Assembly: GCA_035438985.1 (NCBI GenBank)
Contig: DAORJK010000012.1
Location: forward strand, 1-64,000
Origin: UBA4408 sp002389785
GTDB lineage: Bacteria > Bacteroidota > Bacteroidia > UBA4408
Direction of reading: 5' to 3'
DNA length: 64,000 nt
The notes under the pieces are model-generated. The model did no database searches and was not told where the DNA came from. It saw nothing but the letters and a program-made list of their open reading frames with translations. Below, in pieces: positions 25,366 through 33,515 of this stretch. Numbering within the stretch: position 1 is the first letter of the stretch; each line of letters begins with the position of its first letter. A program made the position numbers and the translations under genes.

Positions 25366-27279
25366 ATGCAATCCATACACCAACTTTTAAAAAACTATTG
25401 GGGTCATTCAACTTTCCGTCCATTACAGGAAAATATTATAAAGTCTATTTTGGAAGGAAATGATACTTTGGCCTTATTGCCAACCGGAGGAGGAAAATCA
25501 ATTTGTTTCCAAGTTCCTGCCCTTGCAATGGAAGGAGTTTGTGTCGTTATATCCCCTCTTATTGCATTGATGAAAGATCAAGTTGACAATCTTACCAAAC
25601 GTGGGATTAAAGCTTGTGCTGTGTATTCAGGAATGAAAAAACAAGAAATAGACGTGTTGCTGGATAATTGCGTTTATGGAAAAATTAAATTTCTCTATTT
25701 ATCACCAGAACGATTAAGCAGTGAATTGGTAAAGGTTCGTTTGAGCAAAATGAACATTAGCTTTTTGGCAATTGATGAAGCTCATTGTATTTCGCAATGG
25801 GGATATGACTTTAGACCGGCCTATTTGCGAATTGCAGAACTTCGTGAACTTTTACCTAATCAAAAATTACTTGCCCTTACTGCAACAGCCACACCTGAAG
25901 TGGTGAAGGATATACAACAACAACTACATTTTAATAACGGCAAGATTTTTACAGCCAGTTTTGAGCGTAAAAATCTTGCCTACATCGTCTTGCAAGAAGA
26001 AGATAAATGGAATCGATTACTTAAAATTGTAACAAGCTTAAAAGGTGCGGGAATTGTATATGCACGTAATAGAAAACGCACACAGGAAATTGCACTTTTT
26101 TTACAACGAAACAATATCACTGCCGATTACTACCATGCAGGATTATCTCCACAAGTTCGTGATACCAAGCAAAATAACTGGATGCTAAACAACTGCCGAA
26201 TAATGGTTTGTACCAATGCTTTTGGTATGGGCATAGATAAACCCGACGTTCGATTTGTTGTGCATTTGGAATTGCCTGATAGTTTGGAAGCCTATTTTCA
26301 GGAAGCAGGCAGAGCAGGTAGAGATGGCAATAAATCATATGGCATCCTGCTTTTTCAATCCATTGACTCGAACGAAAGCATGCATCGATTAAAACAAGGC
26401 TTTCCTTCTGTGAGCGAAATCAAATCAGTTTATCAGGCGCTCTGTAATTACTACAAACTTGCTATTGGTTCTGGACTTGAAGCTATATTTGAATTTGATA
26501 TCAGTGATTTTTGTAATACCTTTAATTTAAAAGCGAACCATGTTTTTAATTGTCTTAAATTTTTAGAAAAGGAAGAATATTTAAGTGTAAGTGATTCCTC
26601 TAAAACCAATGCTAAACTTAAGATCTTACTTAACAAGCAAGAACTTTTTGATTTTCAAGTAGCTAATAAAAATTTAGATCACCTTATCAAAACAATTTTA
26701 CGTTCGTATTCTGGTGCGTTTGATGAATATATAATGATAAGTGAAACTGAATTAGCAAAGCGAACCACACAAAAAAAAGAAGACGTATGTAAACAATTAA
26801 CTTATTTAAATAAGCTTAATGTAATTAGCTATTTTCCGCAAAGTTTTTTACCTCAGCTTACTTTTACCCGAGCTAGAGTAGATGTAAAAAAAATTACTAT
26901 ATCTGCCGAAACATTAAGTAAACGTTTTGAATTGGCATCACAAAAATTAACAGCAGTAATACAATATGCTGAAAGTACACAACTATGCAGAAGTCAAATG
27001 CTACTTCATTATTTTGGTGAAAGTACTGTAGGATTCTGCGGAGTATGCGATGTTTGCTTAGCAAAGAACAAAACACATGATTTAACGAGTGAATTGTTTA
27101 CACTGCTGGCAAATAGAATTACGTCACTTTTACAATCACAAAAACTACCCCTTAGTTCATTAGTTAAATTAATGGAACACAAAAAGGAAAAACAAAGTAT
27201 AGCGGTGATACAACACTTGCTCGATGCCGGAATACTCCTTTCTGAAAACGATGTATATTTTTTAGCTGATAAAAAATAA
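25366..27279 (+). CDS. recQ: RecQ-type ATP-dependent DNA helicase
   Basis: 637-residue 3'-5' superfamily 2 helicase for recombination and fork repair. Motif I LLPTGGGKSI (38-47), motif II IDEAHCISQWGYDFRP (about 135) and motif VI QEAGRAGRDG are intact. The zinc-binding region near residue 545-565 has CRSQMLLHYFGE followed by CGVCDVC. The HRDC domain usual in long RecQ is absent or very short, so this is the compact Bacteroidota form. Many members of the phylum carry two RecQ genes, so this may be a paralogue. Confidence 0.93.
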   Translation: MQSIHQLLKNYWGHSTFRPLQENIIKSILEGNDTLALLPTGGGKSICFQVPALAMEGVCVVISPLIALMKDQVDNLTKRGIKACAVYSGMKKQEIDVLLDNCVYGKIKFLYLSPERLSSELVKVRLSKMNISFLAIDEAHCISQWGYDFRPAYLRIAELRELLPNQKLLALTATATPEVVKDIQQQLHFNNGKIFTASFERKNLAYIVLQEEDKWNRLLKIVTSLKGAGIVYARNRKRTQEIALFLQRNNITADYYHAGLSPQVRDTKQNNWMLNNCRIMVCTNAFGMGIDKPDVRFVVHLELPDSLEAYFQEAGRAGRDGNKSYGILLFQSIDSNESMHRLKQGFPSVSEIKSVYQALCNYYKLAIGSGLEAIFEFDISDFCNTFNLKANHVFNCLKFLEKEEYLSVSDSSKTNAKLKILLNKQELFDFQVANKNLDHLIKTILRSYSGAFDEYIMISETELAKRTTQKKEDVCKQLTYLNKLNVISYFPQSFLPQLTFTRARVDVKKITISAETLSKRFELASQKLTAVIQYAESTQLCRSQMLLHYFGESTVGFCGVCDVCLAKNKTHDLTSELFTLLANRITSLLQSQKLPLSSLVKLMEHKKEKQSIAVIQHLLDAGILLSENDVYFLADKK

Positions 27280-27297
27280 CCTAGTAAAATGCTGACA

Positions 27298-27663
27298 CTA
27301 CTGTTTATCTAATAAATTAGATATACACTGGAGCAATTCTGAAATTTCGACCGGTTTAGTAAGAAACTCAGAATTTTCTGTCGCTTTTGCACGAATCCGT
27401 GCTCTTGGATCTGAATTGCCGGTTAAATATACAACAGGAACATTTGAAAATTTTCGAATTTCATGCATCGTTTCAATGCCATCCATCATTCCAACAATTT
27501 TTATGTCCATTAAAATAATTTGGGGAGGTTCCTGTTTTAAAAAGTTAATAGCTGCTGTACCATTATCAATAATTGACACTTCAAAAAGGCCGGTTTTCTC
27601 AAGCATTTTTTTTGTAGATAGAGCAATTATAGCTTCGTCTTCAACCAGTAGTACTTTTTTCAT
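27298..27663 (-). CDS. Single-domain response regulator (CheY-like)
   Basis: 121-residue receiver domain without an output domain. Phospho-acceptor Asp53 (ILMDIKI), the acidic pair in VEDE (residues 7-10), Thr81 (YLTGN) and Lys103 (LTKPVE) are all present, so it should be phosphorylatable. It follows the histidine-kinase-like gene by 3 bp and is co-transcribed with it. Its stop is only 18 bp from the convergent recQ stop, with no terminator between them. Output must go through a protein partner. Confidence 0.92.
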   Translation of the reverse strand: MKKVLLVEDEAIIALSTKKMLEKTGLFEVSIIDNGTAAINFLKQEPPQIILMDIKIVGMMDGIETMHEIRKFSNVPVVYLTGNSDPRARIRAKATENSEFLTKPVEISELLQCISNLLDKQ

Positions 27664-27666
27664 TTT

Positions 27667-29277
27667 TTACACACTAAAAGTTAATTCATAAAGCATTCCC
27701 TCTTCATTTACCTGAACTAAATTTCCTTTAATCTGATGAACCAAAGCATTCACCAAAGTTAATTCTAATGTATCATCAAAATGTTCGTTGTTAAATGTTA
27801 TAAACGCTTCATCTTTCCGCTCTATGCGAATAAAAATTTGTTCATTTAATTTACTCAACGTAAGGCTAACTTCCACAGTATTTCCTTGTTGCACTGATTT
27901 TTTGCAACATAATGAAATTAGTTCATTTAGAATTAAAGCACAAGGTATTGCCTGATGTAATTTCAGATGTACTTCTTGCAAATAACAGTGTATAACTACA
28001 CCGGAATTAATTGAAGAAAAAGTGTCGCGAATGGTAGTTGTTAATGATTCTAAATATACACCAAAATCAATCATTTCAACTGATTCAAAATGATATAATT
28101 TTTCATGAATTAGGGCAATGGAGTGAATTCGTCTTCTGCTCTCTTCAAATATTTCTAATAGGTGGGTATCATTTATTTTACTGGATTGTAAATGCAGCAA
28201 ACTAGAAACGATTGCTAAATTGTTCTTAACACGATGATGAATTTCGTCAATTAAGATTTCCTTCTCACGAATAGAATCTTGCATCTTAGCTTCCTGCAGT
28301 TTGCGTTGTGTGCTATCGGCGATTCGAACCAATTGATATGAAAGCTGCTTAGTTTCAATGTGCTTCAGTTTTATATCGCCCCAAAAAGTAGCTCCATTAA
28401 AGGTTTCAAATTCAACTTCACCACTCATCGACTTATCTTGTATAAAACGTTCGCGATAAGTTTGTAATTCAACTTCCGACAGTTTATTTTTCATCAGCTG
28501 TGAAACTTGTTTACCAATCAAGCGATCCTTACTTGCGCAATCAAAAAGTTCAACCGAATATTGGTTGGCATCGCTTATTTTTCCATTCTGGTTATCAATA
28601 ATCAATAAGGCATCGGAAGAGTTTTCAAAAATAGTTTGAATCTGTTGCTGCAACAAGGTATTTTTGGATTCCATTGCCTGCTCTGAACTTTGATTAGAGC
28701 GCACAAAAAAATAAATCACTATCGAAAATGCGATCACGGAAGTAAGCTGTATCATCCGTTGCACCCATTCAATGTTATTAGCACTTACGGTATAATTGTC
28801 GAGTGTGAACAGTCCTGATAGACTCCCGAAGATAAAAAATAGAAAAGGTAATAAAAAGGTAGCAAAAATTAATCGTTTTCGTGTCATGTCAAAAATGAAA
28901 AATGGAACCAACATGACAGGAAATAACAATAAATTAGCTTCAAGCGTTTTACCGTAAAGAACTATTATATTCACCAATCCCCAGTATAAACTAATACAAA
29001 GCAAGAGTCGGGCAGAAATGTATTTCTGTTTTAAATTAAGAACGAATACAGCAACAAATAATAGTCCTGTTAAATAGTAATCGAATTGAATTAAATGTAT
29101 CTCTAATATTAAAAAGACAGTATTAAATAGGAGATAAAAAATTAGGGAAATAAAATTGAGTTGATTCGTAATTCTAAGCCTTCTATGTTCAGGTTCAGGA
29201 ATAGCTGTATTTTGTCCAATAGACGAAATATAATTCCATATTTTTAGCATTACCTGCATAGTGTCCCCCGCCCCCAT
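27667..29277 (-). CDS. Membrane PAS histidine-kinase-like protein with degenerate ATPase
   Basis: 536-residue sensor. Several membrane helices (about 40-195) are followed by a PAS domain (about 212-320: IFENSSDALLIIDNQNGKISDANQYS, cut here for length) and a HisKA_2 dimerisation helix with the EIHHRVKNN motif (H348 the likely phospho-acceptor). The C-terminal ATPase domain is badly eroded: the N box reads NELISLCCKKS with Leu456 in place of the metal-binding Asn, no DxGxG G1 box is visible near 487-497, and the G2 box has Glu505 where Gly is expected (LELTLV). It may act as a pseudokinase or phosphotransfer scaffold. Three nearby Met codons make the exact start uncertain. Confidence 0.8.
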   Translation of the reverse strand: MGAGDTMQVMLKIWNYISSIGQNTAIPEPEHRRLRITNQLNFISLIFYLLFNTVFLILEIHLIQFDYYLTGLLFVAVFVLNLKQKYISARLLLCISLYWGLVNIIVLYGKTLEANLLLFPVMLVPFFIFDMTRKRLIFATFLLPFLFFIFGSLSGLFTLDNYTVSANNIEWVQRMIQLTSVIAFSIVIYFFVRSNQSSEQAMESKNTLLQQQIQTIFENSSDALLIIDNQNGKISDANQYSVELFDCASKDRLIGKQVSQLMKNKLSEVELQTYRERFIQDKSMSGEVEFETFNGATFWGDIKLKHIETKQLSYQLVRIADSTQRKLQEAKMQDSIREKEILIDEIHHRVKNNLAIVSSLLHLQSSKINDTHLLEIFEESRRRIHSIALIHEKLYHFESVEMIDFGVYLESLTTTIRDTFSSINSGVVIHCYLQEVHLKLHQAIPCALILNELISLCCKKSVQQGNTVEVSLTLSKLNEQIFIRIERKDEAFITFNNEHFDDTLELTLVNALVHQIKGNLVQVNEEGMLYELTFSV

Positions 29278-29491
29278 GGTTTTTAACTTTATCTAAAGTA
29301 ACTGCTAAGTGCTTAGTTTCAATTATTTTTAGACTTAGTATAATAAGCCATCAGATTAATAATTAATAACCTACGATGAAAAATGAATTTATTACCAAGT
29401 GATGCAATTCTGAAAGGAGAATAAATTGATGATTAAACATATTGTCTAACAAATTTTTACTTTAGCAGCATCTGTTTTAAAAATTAAACAA

Positions 29492-29860
29492 ATGGCACTC
29501 ATCTCTCAACTTTTAATACTTCTTATTGCTTTTGCACATTTGTATTTTTTATACATCGAAACATTTGCTTGGACCAGCAAAGGCCCTAAAACCTTTAAAG
29601 GATTTGATGCCGATTTTTTCAAAAAAACTAAAGCAATGGCCGGAAATCAAGGAATTTACAATGGCTTTTTAGCAGCCGGTCTAATTTGGTCATTACTTAT
29701 TTCGGATCTAACCTGGAGTAAAAACGTAGCCCTGTTTTTTCTTACTTGTATTGTTATTGCCGGTGTTTATGGAGCAGCTACCGTGCAAAAATCAATATTT
29801 ATCATACAGTCAATCCCTGCTATTCTTGCAATTGTCTCTTTGTACGCTCTAACTAATTGA
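29492..29860 (+). CDS. DUF1304 family small membrane protein
   Basis: 122-residue protein with four predicted membrane helices (about 5-25, 50-70, 75-95, 100-120). The conserved family features are visible: the HLYFLYIETFAW start and the NQGIYNGFLAAGLIW segment. Molecular function is unknown. It lies 6 bp upstream of a 2OG oxygenase gene and is probably co-transcribed with it. Confidence 0.85.
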   Translation: MALISQLLILLIAFAHLYFLYIETFAWTSKGPKTFKGFDADFFKKTKAMAGNQGIYNGFLAAGLIWSLLISDLTWSKNVALFFLTCIVIAGVYGAATVQKSIFIIQSIPAILAIVSLYALTN

Positions 29861-29866
29861 TTAAAT

Positions 29867-30478
29867 ATGGCTATTATTCGACCTTTTCGTTCATTACCGC
29901 CCATCGTTCGCAAAGAATACAACCTTGATTTTGTTGATTATGTGTGGTATAAAAACTTGTTTAACGAAGTTGAAGTAAAAAACATCTTATCACTTTGGGA
30001 TACCAATCTCGTAAAAGAGGCTGAGGTTAATGCAGATAACACACGCATCACAAGGGATGATCTTAGAAAATCGGAAGTTATGTTTATTGCTCCAGCTGGA
30101 AACGAATGGGTGTATGATAAATTATCGGCCGCCTGTATACAAGCAAATACGAATCGCTACAAATTTGAGATTACCGGATTTCAAACTGAACTGCAATTAG
30201 CAAGCTATGGACCTCAACAATTCTTTGAATGGCACATGGATTTTGGTACAGGTAATGTTAGCAACCGAAAACTCAGTATAAGTGTGCAATTATCTAGTCC
30301 GGATGAATATGAAGGCGGTGAATTACAATTTATGATAAATCAAAACATATTTACGGCAACCAAAGAAAAAGGTACTGCAATTATTTTTCCTTCTTTTGGT
30401 TTACATCGTGTAACGCCTGTTACCAAAGGAGTTCGTAAATCAATTGTTGGTTGGATTTCCGGACCACCTTATCGTTAA
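29867..30478 (+). CDS. 2-oxoglutarate/Fe(II)-dependent oxygenase
   Basis: 203-residue hydroxylase of the prolyl-4-hydroxylase/PKHX-like superfamily. The iron ligands H123 and D125 (EWHMDFG) and H180 (GLHRVTP) and the 2-oxoglutarate-binding R190 (GVRKSIVGW) are all in place. EYEGGELQFM, typical of this group, precedes the third ligand. The substrate is not evident; small members often hydroxylate proteins or peptides. It is downstream of DUF1304 and 47 bp before RF3. Confidence 0.88.
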   Translation: MAIIRPFRSLPPIVRKEYNLDFVDYVWYKNLFNEVEVKNILSLWDTNLVKEAEVNADNTRITRDDLRKSEVMFIAPAGNEWVYDKLSAACIQANTNRYKFEITGFQTELQLASYGPQQFFEWHMDFGTGNVSNRKLSISVQLSSPDEYEGGELQFMINQNIFTATKEKGTAIIFPSFGLHRVTPVTKGVRKSIVGWISGPPYR

Positions 30479-30499
30479 TTAATCTCCCACCTATTTACT

Positions 30500-30507
30500 T
30501 ATCTTTG
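30500..30507 (+). promoter_or_regulatory. Candidate -7 element for prfC
   Basis: TATCTTTG fits TAnnTTTG, 18 bp before the ATG at 30526. No -33 TTG at usual spacing. Confidence 0.35.
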
Positions 30508-30525
30508 CACACTTAAAAAAAAGTG

Positions 30526-32103
30526 ATGAGCGATAAGGAAGAAATAGAACGACGCAGAACCTTTGGTATTATTAGCCACCCCGATGCCGGTAAAACTACC
30601 CTAACCGAAAAACTATTGCTTTTTGGTGGTGCCATACAAACAGCCGGAGCAGTAAAATCAAATAAAAATAGCAAAGCTGCAACCTCCGATTTTATGGAAA
30701 TTGAGCGCCAACGTGGAATTTCGGTGGCAACTTCGGTAATGGGCTTTGACTATAAAGGAGTTAAAATCAATTTACTCGATACTCCAGGTCACCAGGATTT
30801 TTGCGAAGATACTTACCGTACACTTACGGCAGTAGATAGTGTAATAATGGTGATAGATTGTGTAAAAGGTGTTGAAAGTCAAACCGAGAAATTATTGGAA
30901 GTATGCCGAATGCGCAACACACCGGTGATTGTGTTTATTAATAAACTCGACCGCGAAGGACGCGATCCCTATGATTTGCTGGATGAAATTGAGAGTAAAC
31001 TGAAAATAAATGTTTGTCCACTTAGTTGGCCAATCAGCATGGGGAAAACCTTTAAAGGTGTTTACTCTTTGTTTGAAAAAAGTTTATTGTTATTTCAACC
31101 AAGTGGCTCAAAATTAGAAAAGGATACTTTTGAAATAAAGGACCTAAAAGATCCTAAGATTGATGAAATGGTAAGCGAACGTTATGCAGCTAAACTGCGT
31201 GAAGATATTGAATTGCTTAGCGTTTATCCCGAGTTTAATAAACAGGATTATTTGCAAGGGAAAATCTCGCCTGTATTTTTTGGCAGTGCCGTTAACAATT
31301 TTGGAATTCGTGAATTACTCGATTGCTTTATACAAATTGCTCCTACTCCGCTATCACGCGATACTGATGCCAGAACCATACTTCCGGAAGAAACTAAATT
31401 TACCGGATTTGTTTTTAAAATACATGCCAACATGGATGCCCGTCACCGCGATAGACTTGCATTTGTGCGTGTTTGTAGCGGTAAGTTTGAACGTAATACC
31501 AATTATTACCACACCCGCTTAGACAAACAACTTAAATTTTCGAATCCCACCGCTTTTATGGCACAGGAAAAAACCATCATAGAAGCCGCTTATCCCGGCG
31601 ACATTGTGGGCTTATACGATACCGGTAACTTTAAAATTGGCGATACTTTAACCCAAGGTGAAAAACTAAACTTTAAAGGAATACCCAGCTTTTCACCTGA
31701 ACTTTTTCGCTATGTTATAAATGCCGACCCAATGAAATCGAAGCAATTGGCGAAGGGTTTAGAACAATTAACCGACGAAGGTGTTGCTCAATTATTTACA
31801 AAAATGAGCAATGCGTCAAAAATATTAGGAACGGTTGGAGCACTGCAGTTTGAAGTAATTCAATATAGACTAAACAGTGAATACAGTGCTTCCTGTAATT
31901 TTGAATCGCTTAATTTATTTAAAGCTTGCTGGGTAACTTGTAAAGACAAGAAAAAACTGCAAGCCTTTGTAGATGACAAATTTCAACACATGGCAAAAGA
32001 TAAGGAAGATAATTTTGTATTTTTAGCTGAAAGTGCTTGGGCTTTGCAAATGGCGCAAGAAAAAAATCCCGATATTGAATTCCATTTTACATCAGAATAT
32101 TAA
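30526..32103 (+). CDS. prfC: Peptide chain release factor 3
   Basis: 525-residue translational GTPase that recycles RF1/RF2 after termination. G1 ISHPDAGKTT, switch regions ERQRGISVATSV, G3 LDTPGHQDF and G4 FINKLDREGRDP are all present. The C-terminal RF3 domain includes EGVAQLF. I prefer ATG 30526 over the adjacent in-frame GTG at 30523. Length is normal. Confidence 0.96.
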   Translation: MSDKEEIERRRTFGIISHPDAGKTTLTEKLLLFGGAIQTAGAVKSNKNSKAATSDFMEIERQRGISVATSVMGFDYKGVKINLLDTPGHQDFCEDTYRTLTAVDSVIMVIDCVKGVESQTEKLLEVCRMRNTPVIVFINKLDREGRDPYDLLDEIESKLKINVCPLSWPISMGKTFKGVYSLFEKSLLLFQPSGSKLEKDTFEIKDLKDPKIDEMVSERYAAKLREDIELLSVYPEFNKQDYLQGKISPVFFGSAVNNFGIRELLDCFIQIAPTPLSRDTDARTILPEETKFTGFVFKIHANMDARHRDRLAFVRVCSGKFERNTNYYHTRLDKQLKFSNPTAFMAQEKTIIEAAYPGDIVGLYDTGNFKIGDTLTQGEKLNFKGIPSFSPELFRYVINADPMKSKQLAKGLEQLTDEGVAQLFTKMSNASKILGTVGALQFEVIQYRLNSEYSASCNFESLNLFKACWVTCKDKKKLQAFVDDKFQHMAKDKEDNFVFLAESAWALQMAQEKNPDIEFHFTSEY

Positions 32104-32131
32104 CATACACTAACCATAAAAAACAAAAACA

Positions 32132-32545
32132 ATGAAAAGAACAGCGACAGCCAATTGGCAAGGTACAGGAAAAGAAGGTAAAGGAACACTCTCTACTCAA
32201 AGCGGTGTATTAAATAATCAACAATATTCATATGGAAGTAGGTTTGAAGAAGGTATTGGTACCAATCCTGAAGAACTAATTGGAGCGGCACATGCAGGAT
32301 GCTTCAGTATGAAATTAAGTTTTATTTTGGTAGCAGCCGGATACACAGCCGAAAGTATTGATACTAAGGCAACTGTAACACTTGAAAATGGAAGTATAAC
32401 CCATGTTCAACTCGATGTTAAAGCAAAAGTTCCGGGAATGGATGGAGAAAAATTTGCTGCAGCTGCCGAAGAAGCTAAAGCAACTTGTCCTATATCTAAA
32501 TCCTTGAATGCGACCATTACCATGAATGCCGTTTTCTCGAACTAG
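32132..32545 (+). CDS. OsmC/Ohr-family peroxiredoxin (OsmC type)
   Basis: 137-residue thiol peroxidase that reduces organic hydroperoxides. The two redox cysteines are visible: Cys57 in AHAGCFSM and Cys119 in ATCPISK. The full-length OsmC fold is kept. It lies 28 bp after prfC and could share its transcript. It ends at a terminator shared with the convergent ppx gene. Confidence 0.93.
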   Translation: MKRTATANWQGTGKEGKGTLSTQSGVLNNQQYSYGSRFEEGIGTNPEELIGAAHAGCFSMKLSFILVAAGYTAESIDTKATVTLENGSITHVQLDVKAKVPGMDGEKFAAAAEEAKATCPISKSLNATITMNAVFSN

Positions 32546-32562
32546 ACTTGAATTAGAAAAAT

Positions 32563-32604
32563 AAAGAGCGATACAGTATGTCTTAGTAAACTGTATCGCT
32601 CTTT
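32563..32604. terminator. Bidirectional terminator between osmC and ppx
   Basis: AAAGAGCGATACAGT pairs with ACTGTATCGCTCTTT, a 15-bp stem around a 12-base loop. T-rich flanks on both strands make it likely to serve both convergent genes. Confidence 0.8.
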
Positions 32605-32621
32605 GCTTTATAAAGTCAACG

Positions 32622-33515
32622 TTAAAATTGTACTTTTTCGTTTATGTGTTTTTCATACAATAAATGAATTATTCCATCCGATAAACCAATTTGAGGCACT
32701 ATTATTTCATCAATTCCGGCATTTTTCATTACGCTTAAAAATATTTTTGCTGCAGGTAAAATTACATCGGCTCTATCCGGATTTAAACCCAATTTTACGA
32801 TTCGCTCATCCAGTGAAAAGGTTGACAAGTATTCGCTGTATTCCTTTATTTTATCGTATTGCAAACTTTTTCCTTCCTTTTTTCTCAGTGTTTTATATAA
32901 CTTGTTGATATTGCCACCTGAGCCAATAGCCTTTAATGGACGATAATTTTTTGTGATATTTCTAACTGTTTCCTTAAAATCGCTCCAATGTTCCTTACTA
33001 ACTTTATCGTGCAACAAACGAATAGTGCCAATATTAAACGATTGTGAAAATTCAATCTTTCCTTTCGAAAACAGCGTTAGTTCTGTACTTCCTCCTCCAA
33101 CATCGATGTATAAATACGAAGAATTTAAATCAAGGTGCTCAGCTATGTGATTCGAATAAATAATTTCAGCTTCAGTCTTTCCGTGTATTATTTCGATCGT
33201 AATGCCTGCCTCATTTTTCACTCGTTCAATTATTTCGTTCCCATTGGTAGCTTCCCTCATGGCACTGGTTGCACAAGCGCGGTAATCAAGCGCACCAAAA
33301 ACTTCTATAAGAAAGCGAAATGCATGCATTGTTTTTACTAAGTGCACGATTTTATCCTCACTTATTTTTTTAGTGATAAACGCATCTTCTCCTAAACGCA
33401 ATGGAATACGCACCAATTCGTTTTTTTTAAATAAAACCTCATTCCCATCTTCAATTACACTGCACAATAAGAGTCGCACTGCATTCGAACCAATATCTAT
33501 AGAAGCAAATTTCAT
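32622..33515 (-). CDS. ppx: Ppx/GppA exopolyphosphatase family protein
   Basis: 297-residue ASKHA-fold phosphatase that degrades polyphosphate or (p)ppGpp. The phosphate-1 motif SIDIGSNAVRLLL (5-17) and phosphate-2 motif YIDVGGGSTEL (about 138-148) are visible. Length matches the short single-module form common in the phylum. Its start overlaps the ppk1 stop by 4 bp (ATGA), so synthesis and breakdown of polyphosphate are translationally coupled. Confidence 0.93.
   Translation of the reverse strand: MKFASIDIGSNAVRLLLCSVIEDGNEVLFKKNELVRIPLRLGEDAFITKKISEDKIVHLVKTMHAFRFLIEVFGALDYRACATSAMREATNGNEIIERVKNEAGITIEIIHGKTEAEIIYSNHIAEHLDLNSSYLYIDVGGGSTELTLFSKGKIEFSQSFNIGTIRLLHDKVSKEHWSDFKETVRNITKNYRPLKAIGSGGNINKLYKTLRKKEGKSLQYDKIKEYSEYLSTFSLDERIVKLGLNPDRADVILPAAKIFLSVMKNAGIDEIIVPQIGLSDGIIHLLYEKHINEKVQF

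Noticed and set aside
32603..32908. A 101-residue rightward frame
   Set aside because: It lies antisense within ppx and carries no recognised domain.
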